From: Treponemataceae bacterium
Lineage (GTDB): Bacteria; Spirochaetota; Spirochaetia; Treponematales; Treponemataceae
Assembly: GCA_024402435.1 (NCBI GenBank)
Contig: JAKSTU010000012.1
Coordinates: 1 to 63,832, forward strand
Direction: 5' to 3'
Length of the DNA: 63,832 bases
Shown here: positions 26,062 to 33,771 of the stretch, in pieces
Position numbering within the stretch: the first letter of the stretch is position 1
Layout of the letters: every line of letters starts with the position of its first letter
Translations under genes and position numbers: made by a program
Notes under the pieces: model-generated
Database searches by the model: none
The model's input: the letters and a program-made list of their open reading frames with translations, nothing else
What the model was told of the DNA's origin: nothing

Positions 26062-26728
26062 AATACTGGGGAAACTTTTCTTTGATTTCTGCCCGGTCAA
26101 TCTCAAAGCGGGAAAGATGCTTCTCAAGTATTTCTTCCGCTTTTTCCGGTGTTCTGAGCCGCATTGCCGCAAGCAGTTCTTTGTGGTCGTCAATAATCTT
26201 CAGGTTTTTGACCGAATAAAGACTCAGGTCTCTGAGCCGGTCAAAGTGAATGTTCAGCAGTTCCACCATGTAGTAGCACTGCATTTTGTTTGAAATTTCG
26301 TAAAGATAGCGGTGAAACTGATTGTCCAGTTCCATTACCTTGTCATAGGAATGGCTTGCAAGGTAAAAGTCCTGAAGCCGGATATTCTCATCAAGAACCG
26401 CAAAATCTTTGTCTGTTGCAAGAGTACATGCTTCCCTGACCACAGCGCATTCAACTGTGCGGCGCAGAAAAACCGCTTCTGTCACAAGTTCAAAGTCAAT
26501 CATGGAGACAAGACATCCTCTCTGGGGAAGAATATCCACGATTTTTGATTTGGAAAGTTCAAGCAGAGCTTCGTGAACCGGTGTCCTTGAAATTTCCAGT
26601 GTCTGAGCCACTTCCTGCTCACTGATCATGCTGCCGGGCGCAATCTCCAGTTTCATGATGTTGTGGCGGATTACACGGAGTGCGTATTCTCTGGTTGTTT
26701 CGCTAAGCTCTTTCTTCAAAATTTCCAT
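26051..26728 (-). CDS. GntR/FadR-subfamily transcriptional regulator
   Basis: 225 residues. An N-terminal winged helix (about 8-75) has 'ISEQEVAQTLEISRTPVHEAL', shown here across the recognition helix, and 'PQRGCLVSMI' as wing. A C-terminal all-helical FCD ligand domain (about 85-210) has the spaced Asp/His residues of that fold, for instance 'MELDNQFHRYLYEIS'. It is the likely repressor of the divergent transporter operon: two similar 16-base palindromes of the FadR-type GTATAC class lie at 27210 and 27329. It follows the small membrane gene by 32 bases and is probably in its operon. Confidence 0.87.
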   Translation of the reverse strand: MEILKKELSETTREYALRVIRHNIMKLEIAPGSMISEQEVAQTLEISRTPVHEALLELSKSKIVDILPQRGCLVSMIDFELVTEAVFLRRTVECAVVREACTLATDKDFAVLDENIRLQDFYLASHSYDKVMELDNQFHRYLYEISNKMQCYYMVELLNIHFDRLRDLSLYSVKNLKIIDDHKELLAAMRLRTPEKAEEILEKHLSRFEIDRAEIKEKFPQYFTR

Positions 26729-26760
26729 TTATGTTCCTCTGTTAATTGTTTCCAAAAAAA

Positions 26761-27138
26761 TCAGTGTCTCCGCCGGCGAATCACAAGGGGCAGCAGAACC
26801 AGAAAACCGGTGTTTACAAAAGCATTTACCACTGCCTGCAGAATGATCTCGAACAGATTGTAACCTTCGATGCTCATCGGCATGAAAAGTGAACAGAAAC
26901 TGAATCCTGCAAAAGCAAGCATTCCGCCCGCCAAAAAGGAAAGGCTGGTCCTGCGCATTTCCGCAGTGTCTTTTTTTGCCTGTTCCGGTGTTCTGTATCC
27001 TTCTGTTTCAGGATTTTTCCCGCCGTAATAAAACCGGAAGACTTTTCTAAGTCCCAAAAAGAAAAGGGCGACAGAAAGAATCATCATAACAATCTGCAGA
27101 ATGGCAAGAATCATTTCGAACTGTTCTGTGGTATCCAT
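26761..27138 (-). CDS. small membrane protein of unknown function
   Basis: 125 residues with three likely membrane segments (about 8-30, 65-87 and 95-118) and a charged loop at 35-62; the tail is 'RRRRH'. I do not recognise a family. It is the first gene of the GntR operon and divergent from the sugar transporter, so a link to uptake or its regulation is possible but unproven. The ATG is preceded by AAGGAATC at suitable distance. The gene is conserved in reading-frame quality (no rare stops, normal codon use), so I take it as real. Confidence 0.65.
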   Translation of the reverse strand: MDTTEQFEMILAILQIVMMILSVALFFLGLRKVFRFYYGGKNPETEGYRTPEQAKKDTAEMRRTSLSFLAGGMLAFAGFSFCSLFMPMSIEGYNLFEIILQAVVNAFVNTGFLVLLPLVIRRRRH

Positions 27139-27209
27139 AATAAAGATTCCTTATGTTGGTAATTGAACACAGTCGTAAGAATCAGACTTCCTTTGACCGG
27201 GGACTTGTA

Positions 27210-27225
27210 AACTAGTATACCAGTT
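27210..27225. promoter_or_regulatory. GntR operator 1
   Basis: AACTAGTATACCAGTT is a 16-base palindrome with one mismatched pair, containing the GTATAC core known from FadR-type GntR sites. It covers the -10 of the GntR operon promoter, so it would give autorepression. Confidence 0.55.
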
Positions 27226-27242
27226 TTCTACTTACAAACCAA
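27214..27242 (-). promoter_or_regulatory. GntR operon promoter
   Basis: On the minus strand, TTGGTT (27237-27242), 17-base spacer ending in TGG, then TATACT (27214-27219), an extended -10. It is overlapped by operator 1. Confidence 0.45.
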
Positions 27243-27286
27243 TTATGACATCTAATTTTAATTGAAAGTATCGGGAAAAAGTATTA

Positions 27287-27315
27287 TTGACGGCTGGTTT
27301 TTTCACAGATAATCT
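27287..27315 (+). promoter_or_regulatory. candidate promoter of the sugar transporter operon
   Basis: TTGACG (27287-27292), 17-base spacer, TAATCT (27310-27315). The weak -10 suits a promoter that needs an activator such as the YesN regulator. Operator 2 lies just downstream of the expected start near 27322. Confidence 0.35.
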
Positions 27316-27318
27316 GTG
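27304..27318. promoter_or_regulatory. perfect 15-base palindrome over the transporter -10
   Basis: CACAGAT-A-ATCTGTG is a perfect inverted repeat with a one-base centre. Its sequence is unlike the GntR sites, so a second regulator may bind here. Confidence 0.4.
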
Positions 27319-27328
27319 TGTATTGATT

Positions 27329-27344
27329 AACTAGTATGCAAGTA
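27329..27344. promoter_or_regulatory. GntR operator 2
   Basis: AACTAGTATGCAAGTA matches operator 1 at 13 of 16 positions and keeps partial symmetry. A further GTATGC half-site follows directly. Placed after the expected transcription start of the transporter operon, it would block elongation or initiation when bound. Confidence 0.5.
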
Positions 27345-27387
27345 TGCAAGCAGACAAGTATTGAAGAACAAAAAAAAAGGAGGTTGT

Positions 27388-28344
27388 ATGAAAGATAATA
27401 TGGATATTACCGCCAAGAGCAAGCTTAAAGCTCCTGCTTCAGGTTGGAAAAAACATTTTATTGATTATTGGCAACTTTATGCACTGATGTTGGTTCCTGT
27501 GCTTTATTACATCATTTTCCGCTATATTCCCATGGCCGGTAACATCATCGCTTTCCGCCGCTATCGTGCAGGATCAAGCATTTTCGGTGACAACTGGAGC
27601 GGAACAAAATATTTCAAACAGTTTATCGGAGATCCTAGTTTCTGGCGTGCTTTCAGAAATACACTTACTCTCAATATTACATATCTGATTTTCCGTTTCC
27701 CGATGACCTTGATTTTTGCTCTGCTGCTTAATGAAATCAAGAACATCCATTGGAAAAAGTTCGTTCAGACTGTTTCTTATCTGCCTCACTTCATTTCAAT
27801 GGTTATTGTTGCCGGTATGATCCGCGAACTGCTTTCTACAAACGGTCCTGTAAACCATGTAATCGAGTTTTTCGGCGGTAAGGCAATAACTTTTGTAGCA
27901 CTTCCTGAATGGTTCTCAACTATTTTCGTTGCTTCCGGTATTTGGCAGAGTTTGGGTTGGGGAACAATTCTCTATCTTGCTGCCATGGCAAACATCAATC
28001 CTTCTCTGTATGAAGCTGCAGAGGTTGACGGTGCCGGTCATTTCCAGCGCGTATGGCACATCACATTGCCTTGTATCATGCCGACAATTACAACACTGCT
28101 GATTCTTGATATCGGTGGTCTTGTAGGTTCTGGCGGTTCTTTTGAAAAGGTATTCCTTCTTTATAACCCGATGACTTACGAAACTGCAGATATTGTTTCT
28201 ACCTATGTTTACCGCATGGGTCTCGGTTCTGCAAACTATAGCTATGCAACCGCTGTAGGTTTGTTCGAAGGTATCATCAACTTTGTCCTTCTGAGTATAG
28301 CAAACTATATCTCCAAAAAGACAACAGACAGCAGTCTTTGGTAA
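27388..28344 (+). CDS. sugar ABC transporter permease, LplB type
   Basis: 318 residues from the ATG at 27388, which is preceded by a strong AAGGAGG; the TTG at 27361 would put the ribosome-binding site inside the gene. Six membrane segments are expected, first at about 32-52. The cytoplasmic EAA loop is visible as 'EAAEVDGAGHFQRVWHITLP', which docks on the ATPase. Together with the next two genes it forms an importer of the LplABC/YtcP family, which usually takes up oligosaccharides. No ATPase gene is present here, as is common when a shared MsmX-like ATPase serves many permeases. Confidence 0.9.
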   Translation: MKDNMDITAKSKLKAPASGWKKHFIDYWQLYALMLVPVLYYIIFRYIPMAGNIIAFRRYRAGSSIFGDNWSGTKYFKQFIGDPSFWRAFRNTLTLNITYLIFRFPMTLIFALLLNEIKNIHWKKFVQTVSYLPHFISMVIVAGMIRELLSTNGPVNHVIEFFGGKAITFVALPEWFSTIFVASGIWQSLGWGTILYLAAMANINPSLYEAAEVDGAGHFQRVWHITLPCIMPTITTLLILDIGGLVGSGGSFEKVFLLYNPMTYETADIVSTYVYRMGLGSANYSYATAVGLFEGIINFVLLSIANYISKKTTDSSLW

Positions 28345-28357
28345 GAGGAGTAAAAAA

Positions 28358-29251
28358 ATGGCTGAAAAAAATAATCATGTCCGTCGCGAATCCCAGGGAT
28401 ACAGAGTTTTCACATTTTTCAATACAGTCCTGATGATTCTGATTTGTATAGTAACTCTTTATCCTTTCCTTTACCTGATTGCACAGTCTTTTTCATCTGA
28501 AACAGCAATCATGCAGGGAAAAGTAAATATTATTCCTGTAGAATTCAATATTACAACATACATTTCTGTAATTCAGAAAGGTGACTTCATCCGCTATTAT
28601 GGAAATACAATTCTGTATTCCGTAATCGGTACATTCGCTTCAATCTTCTTCAGTTCATGTCTGGCTTATCCTCTTTCAAAGCCCAACTTGAAACTGAACA
28701 AGTTTTTCACACCTTTCATCATTTTCACAATGTATTTTGCAGGTGGTCTGATTCCTACCTACGTTCTGATGATTCGTCTTGGCTTGCGTGATACTGTTGC
28801 CGGTTTTATCCTTCCGGGTCTTATCAGTACTTATTACGTTCTGCTGATGAAATCATTCTTTGCCGGTACTCCCCATGAACTGGAAGAAGCCGGTGAACTG
28901 GACGGGCTTTCAAGAATCGGAATCTTCTTCCGCATTGTTCTGCCGCTTTCAAAACCGATCATTGCTACAATGGTTCTGTTCTATGCTGTAGGTTACTGGA
29001 ACAACTGGTTTACTGCATTCCTTTATCTGGATTCAAAGAACAAATGGCCTGTTGCCTTCTACCTGAAGACAATCATTTCCGGTGCATCTACTTCTGCTGA
29101 TCCCGGTGAAGTAAGTGCAGAAAAAATGCAGATTGCATCAAATATCAAAGCATGTTCAATGCTTCTGATGACTTTGCCCATCATTTGTGTTTATCCTTTC
29201 GTACAGAAATACTACGTACAGGGTATGATGCTCGGTGGTGTAAAGGAATAA
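28358..29251 (+). CDS. sugar ABC transporter permease, LplC/YtcP type
   Basis: 297 residues with six expected membrane segments. The EAA loop reads 'EAGELDGLSRIGIFFRIVLP', the family's ATPase-docking site. The protein ends 'VQKYYVQGMMLGGVKE', typical for the carbohydrate permease subfamily CUT1. It starts 13 bases after the first permease gene, behind AGAGGAG. It partners that protein to form the membrane channel for the sugar delivered by the binding protein encoded next. Confidence 0.9.
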   Translation: MAEKNNHVRRESQGYRVFTFFNTVLMILICIVTLYPFLYLIAQSFSSETAIMQGKVNIIPVEFNITTYISVIQKGDFIRYYGNTILYSVIGTFASIFFSSCLAYPLSKPNLKLNKFFTPFIIFTMYFAGGLIPTYVLMIRLGLRDTVAGFILPGLISTYYVLLMKSFFAGTPHELEEAGELDGLSRIGIFFRIVLPLSKPIIATMVLFYAVGYWNNWFTAFLYLDSKNKWPVAFYLKTIISGASTSADPGEVSAEKMQIASNIKACSMLLMTLPIICVYPFVQKYYVQGMMLGGVKE

Positions 29252-29261
29252 AACTTGATAA

Positions 29262-29280
29262 ATGCGTTCGGTGAGCGCAT
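29262..29280 (+). other. intercistronic hairpin before the binding-protein gene
   Basis: ATGCGTTC (29262-29269) pairs with GAGCGCAT (29273-29280) around a three-base loop, with one G-U pair. There is no T-run. It probably protects the 5' end of the downstream message after processing, raising binding-protein levels over permease levels. Confidence 0.45.
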
Positions 29281-29300
29281 AATATAATAAGGAGGACCTT

Positions 29301-31004
29301 ATGAAAAAAATTGTAACTATTCTTGTTGCGATTCTTATGGTTGCCGCTCTGTTTGCAGGCGGTAAAAAAGACACAGCATCAACAGCCAATAAAGCTGATG
29401 CTGCAGCAGCCGTTGGATACACATACGGCGAAAATGTAACATTCCATTCTGACGAACCTGTTACATACACAATGTACTTCAGTGATGCAAGCTGGTATCC
29501 TATGGTTGATACATGGCTGTCTGAAGGTATCTTCAAGAAAATTGAAGACAAAACAAACGTTCATCTTGACGTTGTAGCTTATGACTCATCTGTTTATACA
29601 GACAAAATCACACTTGCAATCAATGCAGGTGACTCAGCTTACATCATCCCCAAAGTATACGATGAATCAAAATTCGTAGACGGTGGTGCTGTTGTTGCTG
29701 TATCTGACTATGTTCAGTATATGCCTAACTACACAGCTTTCTACAACAAATACAACATGAAAGCTGATGTTGATACAATCATCAAATCTGACGGAAAATA
29801 CTACCGTCTGCCCGGTCTTCACGAAAAAGCACTCCAGGACTACACAATGATGTTCCGCAAGGACCTCTTTGAAGCAGCCGGATACGACATCGTAGAAGAA
29901 GAAAAAACATGGACATGGGACAGACTCTATGACATCCTGGTTGACGTAAAAGCTTACATGGTTAAAGCTGGTATCGTAACAGAAAAAGACTACATCTGGT
30001 CAGACCTGTGGTGTGGTTCTGAATCTGGACAGGGTACAGGTGGTAACCTCCTCAAGATTATCGGTAACTCATACGGAATCAACGCTGGTTGGGCTCTCGG
30101 AAACGGTGTTCAGTTCGATCAGGAAAAGAAACAGTTCTACTTTGCAGCTGGAACAGACAACATGAAAGCATTTGTTACAATGGTTAACAAATTCATTGCT
30201 GGCGGTATCCTTGATCCTGAAACATTCACACAGGATGACACAACAGCTACAAACAAGTTCTACAACGGTAAAACAGCTCTTATTTCTATCAACCGCGGTC
30301 AGTACGTAACATGGATTTCTGGTCTTAACACTGGTGTTGGTGAAGGTAACTACGAAGCATACTATGGTATGACTCCTGTTGCTGTAAACAAATACTCAGC
30401 AGAAAACACACGTCTTGAAAACGGTGTTATGATTGCAGAACGCGCACGCAAAGAACTGGGTGAAGCAGGATTCATCAAAATGCTCCGCTTTGTTGACTGG
30501 CTGTGGTACTCTTCAGAAGCATACACACTCTACAAATGGGGTCCTGAAGGAGAAACATGGCACTATGTAACAGACGCTTCAACAGGTCTTCAGGTTAAAG
30601 CTTTGCTGCCCGGTTACAAATGTGGTGGTCTGGGTATTGCTGGTGCAGATACAGATCTCGACATCCGTCTCCAGTGGGGATATGCCGGTGGTAACTTCTG
30701 GTATGGACACACAACAGCTGAAAATGCTGATAACTTCCTGCCCGTTCTCCAGGACTTCTATGCACGTCTCGGAAAATACCGCGAAGCAAAACCGCTTGAT
30801 CCTGCTGTAGCTCCTACAGAAGATGAAAACGAACAGATCAACTTGTGGGGAACTCCTCTGAAAGACAATATTGCTTCTTGGACACTCCAGTTCATCACAG
30901 GTCAGAAAGACATCAACAAAGATTGGAACGCATACGTAAAATCTTGTGAAAACCTTAACTCTAAGGCTCTTACAGATCTGTACAACAAAATCTACAACCG
31001 CTAA
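29301..31004 (+). CDS. extracellular sugar-binding protein of the ABC importer
   Basis: 567 residues, size of the LplA/YtcQ family 1 binding proteins. The signal peptide is 'MKKIVTILVAILMVAALFAG' followed by Gly-Lys-Lys-Asp. Most relatives are lipoproteins, but no Cys stands at the cleavage site, so the protein may be soluble in the periplasm or anchored otherwise. The mature chain is rich in Trp, Tyr and Asp, as expected for a sugar site. AAGGAGG precedes the ATG. Codon use is clearly skewed (Thr mostly ACA, Lys AAA, Asn AAC) compared with the permeases, a sign of high expression. A strong terminator follows. Confidence 0.88.
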   Translation: MKKIVTILVAILMVAALFAGGKKDTASTANKADAAAAVGYTYGENVTFHSDEPVTYTMYFSDASWYPMVDTWLSEGIFKKIEDKTNVHLDVVAYDSSVYTDKITLAINAGDSAYIIPKVYDESKFVDGGAVVAVSDYVQYMPNYTAFYNKYNMKADVDTIIKSDGKYYRLPGLHEKALQDYTMMFRKDLFEAAGYDIVEEEKTWTWDRLYDILVDVKAYMVKAGIVTEKDYIWSDLWCGSESGQGTGGNLLKIIGNSYGINAGWALGNGVQFDQEKKQFYFAAGTDNMKAFVTMVNKFIAGGILDPETFTQDDTTATNKFYNGKTALISINRGQYVTWISGLNTGVGEGNYEAYYGMTPVAVNKYSAENTRLENGVMIAERARKELGEAGFIKMLRFVDWLWYSSEAYTLYKWGPEGETWHYVTDASTGLQVKALLPGYKCGGLGIAGADTDLDIRLQWGYAGGNFWYGHTTAENADNFLPVLQDFYARLGKYREAKPLDPAVAPTEDENEQINLWGTPLKDNIASWTLQFITGQKDINKDWNAYVKSCENLNSKALTDLYNKIYNR

Positions 31005-31032
31005 TAAGTTTTACTTATAAAGGTTGAAGGTA

Positions 31033-31068
31033 AACCGCTTGCAATTATTGCAGGCGGTTTTTTTTTTG
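31033..31068 (+). terminator. intrinsic terminator of the sugar transporter operon
   Basis: AACCGCTTGC/GCAGGCGGTT, a ten-pair stem with one G-U, loop AATTATT, followed by a run of eleven T. It starts 28 bases after the binding-protein stop. Confidence 0.9.
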
Positions 31069-31087
31069 CTTTTTTTGCATTATTGCC

Positions 31088-31114
31088 TAAACTTTGCTTT
31101 TCAAATTCCGAAAA
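31088..31114 (+). promoter_or_regulatory. sigma28-like flagellar promoter of flgB
   Basis: TAAACTTT (31088-31095), 11-base spacer, TCCGAAAA (31107-31114), against the flagellar sigma28 consensus TAAAGTTT-N11-GCCGATAA: seven of eight and six of eight matches. It lies 80 bases before flgB. Confidence 0.55.
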
Positions 31115-31193
31115 TTTAAAAGAAGTAAAGTGGTGTATTAAATAGAATACCGCTGAATAATCAACTATTTAATTTTTCTTGGTGGGGGCCAAA

Positions 31194-31607
31194 ATGAATA
31201 GTTTTTCAAGATCGGTGGATATGCTTCACCGGGCACTGGATGTAAATTCTCTGCGTTATCAGGTTAGTGCAAACAACCTGGCAAACTCCGAAGTACCTAA
31301 TTTCAAGCGCACATCAGTCAATTTTGAAAGCCAGTTGAAACAAGCACTTGAAAGCGAAAAAAATGAAGGCGAATCATTCAAGATGATTGCCACAGACAGC
31401 CGGCATCTGACTTCCAGTAATCCGATTGATTACAGAACTGTGGAACCTCGCCGGGTTCTTGATTATACAACAACATCAAAAGCAAACGGAAACAATGTGG
31501 ATGCAGAAGAAGAAGCAATGCTTGTTCTTAAGACACAGCTGCAGTACCAGCTTCTTACCCAGATGGAAAACTTTCAGTTTTCTCAGATGAAAATCATTCT
31601 TAAATAA
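31194..31607 (+). CDS. flgB: flagellar basal-body rod protein FlgB
   Basis: 137 residues, normal for FlgB. It has 'RALDVNSLRYQVSANNLANSEVPNFKR', the rod-protein N-terminal signature (residues about 12-38), and a C-terminal helix 'MLVLKTQLQYQLLTQMENFQF'-like region for axial packing. FlgB forms the innermost proximal rod of the periplasmic flagellum. The ATG at 31194 follows GGTGGGGG; a TTG at 31179 is an unlikely alternative. First gene of flgB-flgC-fliE. Confidence 0.93.
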   Translation: MNSFSRSVDMLHRALDVNSLRYQVSANNLANSEVPNFKRTSVNFESQLKQALESEKNEGESFKMIATDSRHLTSSNPIDYRTVEPRRVLDYTTTSKANGNNVDAEEEAMLVLKTQLQYQLLTQMENFQFSQMKIILK

Positions 31608-31619
31608 GTGAGGTAAAAA

Positions 31620-32072
31620 ATGGGTCTTTTTTCAAGCATAAATATTGCAGCAACAGGAATGAGTGTTGAACGTCTTCGAACAGACGTTATTGCTGATAAC
31701 ATTGCAAACGCATCTTCTACACGTACAGCTGATGGCGGACCTTATAAACGTTCTTCTGTGGTTCTTTCAACACGTGACGGTGTTCAGTTCCGCGGCCCTT
31801 TTGCTCCTGAGCAGTTTGATTACGGTGGAGGAAGCGGAGTAAAGGTTGCAGCAATTGTAAAAGACAATACAAAGGGCCAGATGGTCTATGATCCCACACA
31901 CCCTGATGCAATCAAATCAGGACCTAATGCAGGATACGTTGAATATCCTAATGTTAACATTGTTACTGAAATGGTTGATTTGATTTCAGCTTCAAGAGCT
32001 TATGAAGCCAACTCATCGGTTATTCAGGGTTCTAAAGAAATGTTCCAGCAAGCCCTTGAAATAGGTCGCTAA
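31620..32072 (+). CDS. flgC: flagellar basal-body rod protein FlgC
   Basis: 150 residues. The N-terminal rod signature is 'SINIAATGMSVERLRTDVIA' followed by 'DNIANASSTRT', and the C-terminal block is 'VEMVDLISASRAYEAN'-like (here 'TEMVDLISASRAYEAN'). FlgC forms part of the proximal rod with FlgB and FlgF. The gene begins 12 bases after flgB behind GTGAGGT and is in the same operon. Confidence 0.94.
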   Translation: MGLFSSINIAATGMSVERLRTDVIADNIANASSTRTADGGPYKRSSVVLSTRDGVQFRGPFAPEQFDYGGGSGVKVAAIVKDNTKGQMVYDPTHPDAIKSGPNAGYVEYPNVNIVTEMVDLISASRAYEANSSVIQGSKEMFQQALEIGR

Positions 32073-32114
32073 TCGTTGTAAAATTTCAATAATTGATTGA
32101 ACAGGGTGGGAATA

Positions 32115-32465
32115 ATGGATACATCAATTATCAGTACATTTCAGATGGCGCGTAATAATGCGGCTCATATCGGATCAGCTCCATTGGTTGGTTCCGCTGG
32201 TCTGCAGTCTATAAAAGAAGGGGCTGTCAAAACTGAAAAAACAGGCAAATCTTTTGAAGATTACCTTCTTGAAGCAGTTGATTATGTAAATGACAAACAG
32301 CAGGCAAGTTCAGATATGGCAGAAAAGCTTATCGTGGATCCGGATTCTGTGGATGTTCATGATGTTACTATTGCTATGGCTGAAGCTCAGCTTTCACTCA
32401 GCATTGCACAGACTGTCATTGATCGGATTACCAGTGCATGGAATGAAATAACTACAACCCGCTGA
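32115..32465 (+). CDS. fliE: flagellar hook-basal body protein FliE
   Basis: 116 residues from the ATG at 32115, preceded by GGGTGGG; a TTG at 32097 is rejected. The C-terminal half has 'SFEDYLLEAVDYVNDKQ' and 'VDVHDVTIAMAEAQLSLSIA', the conserved FliE pattern. FliE links the MS ring to the rod and is needed before FlgB/FlgC assemble. A strong terminator follows, so fliF and the export genes, often next in spirochaetes, are not in this operon. Confidence 0.92.
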   Translation: MDTSIISTFQMARNNAAHIGSAPLVGSAGLQSIKEGAVKTEKTGKSFEDYLLEAVDYVNDKQQASSDMAEKLIVDPDSVDVHDVTIAMAEAQLSLSIAQTVIDRITSAWNEITTTR

Positions 32466-32483
32466 TAAGCCTGTCATAAAAAA

Positions 32484-32523
32484 AGCAGAGCGGTTAAACA
32501 ATTACTCCGTTCTGCTTTTTTTT
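32484..32523. terminator. bidirectional terminator between fliE and the YaiI-family gene
   Basis: AGCAGAGCGG (32484-32493) pairs with CCGTTCTGCT (32507-32516), ten pairs with one G-U. A runs precede and T runs follow, so it can end both converging transcripts. Confidence 0.88.
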
Positions 32524-32547
32524 CCCAGAATGTTTCTTCCGTCTTTT

Positions 32548-33018
32548 TTATTGGTTCTTCAGTTTTTTCTGGATTTCTTTGTCAAAACAGTTTACAAAAA
32601 GTTGTGCTTCTTTTTTGCCGTAACTTCCGCCTTTGTCAGTCGTTATGCTCATTTGATTAAGTTCGAAATTAAAGTTTCTTATTGAAAGCCGCTCCCGAAT
32701 ATTTTCTTTTGTGTAAAGGACTCCTCTGTCATTCAAAACTGTTATATTTTTCTCAACAAGGCGGTTTGCAAGAGGAATGTCCCGTGTAATTACTATGTCA
32801 TTTTGTTCCACTTTTTCAACAATAAGATCATCAGCTGCATCTTTATGGTTTTCTGCAACAATCATTTTAAAGTTGTCTTGTTTCGGCATTCCTATTTCAC
32901 GGTTTGCAACAAAAAACGTCTTGAAAAGCAGACGCTTTGCAAAGCGAATGACGTAATCTCTTACAGGAACAGGGCAGGAATCAGCATCTACCCAAACGGA
33001 AAAATTAGGGATATCCAT
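32548..33018 (-). CDS. YaiI/YqxD (UPF0178) family protein
   Basis: 156 residues. It starts 'SVWVDADSCPVPVRDYVIR', the family signature with Asp residues that resemble the metal site of PIN-like nucleases, and has 'DIVITRDIPLANRLVEK' and 'RGVLYTKENI' in the middle. Biochemical function in this family is not established; a nuclease role is inferred from the fold. It is last in the infC-rpmI-rplT-zapA operon and starts four bases before the zapA stop region ends. No signal peptide is seen. Confidence 0.85.
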   Translation of the reverse strand: MDIPNFSVWVDADSCPVPVRDYVIRFAKRLLFKTFFVANREIGMPKQDNFKMIVAENHKDAADDLIVEKVEQNDIVITRDIPLANRLVEKNITVLNDRGVLYTKENIRERLSIRNFNFELNQMSITTDKGGSYGKKEAQLFVNCFDKEIQKKLKNQ

Positions 33019-33022
33019 TTTT

Positions 33023-33322
33023 TTAGAGAATCTTGTCCAATGAATTGATCATTCCCAAAGTCATTTCTTCCACTTTATTCATGTCAACTTTTGCAAGATC
33101 GGGATTTGTTTTTAAGAGTTTCTCGTGTTCTTTTAAATATTCATCAGCAATAAAAATACCGGCAAGAATAGATATCTTTAGGTTCTCTTTTAAGCCAGTA
33201 GTTTTTTCGATTTTTTTTACTGTGTTTTGATAATGTTCCAAAAGTTCTTTCAGATACTCGGAATCTTCTTTTGCCTGAATGGTAAAAGAAGTTCCCAATG
33301 CTTCAATCTGTAAAGTACCCAT
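33023..33322 (-). CDS. zapA: cell division protein ZapA
   Basis: 99 residues. The N-terminal globular part 'IEALGTSFTIQAKEDSEYL' and the 'LKISILAGIFIADEYLK' helix match the ZapA family, which binds FtsZ and bundles its filaments at midcell. It starts five bases after the stop of the coiled-coil gene upstream and is followed within four bases by the YaiI-family gene, so it is part of the ribosomal-protein operon. Confidence 0.85.
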   Translation of the reverse strand: MGTLQIEALGTSFTIQAKEDSEYLKELLEHYQNTVKKIEKTTGLKENLKISILAGIFIADEYLKEHEKLLKTNPDLAKVDMNKVEEMTLGMINSLDKIL

Positions 33323-33327
33323 AAGCT

Positions 33328-33768
33328 TTAGAAAATATCAAACTGAGGTGCTGCAGGAGCATCATTTGAAGGATTTTCTTCGGTAATGTCACTGAAAAGA
33401 TTTGCTTCTTCCGGAGAAACAGGTTCTGTCACTGCGGATTCAGTTTCTGCAGGAGTTACAGGTTCTGCAGGAATTGAAGTTTGTTCAACAGGAACTGGAT
33501 TTGCTGCAACAGGTGCAGCGGGCTGAACACTGCTGCGAATTGAATCTTCAACAGTGTTCAGTCTTGTAAGGACATTCATGATACCCTGTTCAATCATGTT
33601 CTGTTCTTCTTCGTAGTTTGTAACACGGCGAGAAAGATCAGCGTTGTTGTTTTCGTAAGCACGACAACGTTCTTTCAATGCAGCATTTTCTTTGCGGAGT
33701 GCCATGATAGTGTCAACGGCATCTTCTACTTTCTTCTGAAGAAGTTGAACTTGATCCAGGGTAATCAT
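33328..33768 (-). CDS. coiled-coil protein with acidic proline-rich tail, ZapB-like
   Basis: 146 residues. Residues 1-75 form a leucine-zipper-like coiled coil ('LQKKVEDAVDTIMALRKENA' and onward), similar in layout to ZapB; residues about 80-146 are low-complexity, rich in Pro, Ala and Glu, and end 'PAAPQFDIF'. It directly precedes zapA and follows rplT by three bases. A role as a ZapA partner in the division ring is a reasonable guess from position and coiled coil, not shown by sequence. Confidence 0.65.
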   Translation of the reverse strand: MITLDQVQLLQKKVEDAVDTIMALRKENAALKERCRAYENNNADLSRRVTNYEEEQNMIEQGIMNVLTRLNTVEDSIRSSVQPAAPVAANPVPVEQTSIPAEPVTPAETESAVTEPVSPEEANLFSDITEENPSNDAPAAPQFDIF

Positions 33769-33771
33769 AAT

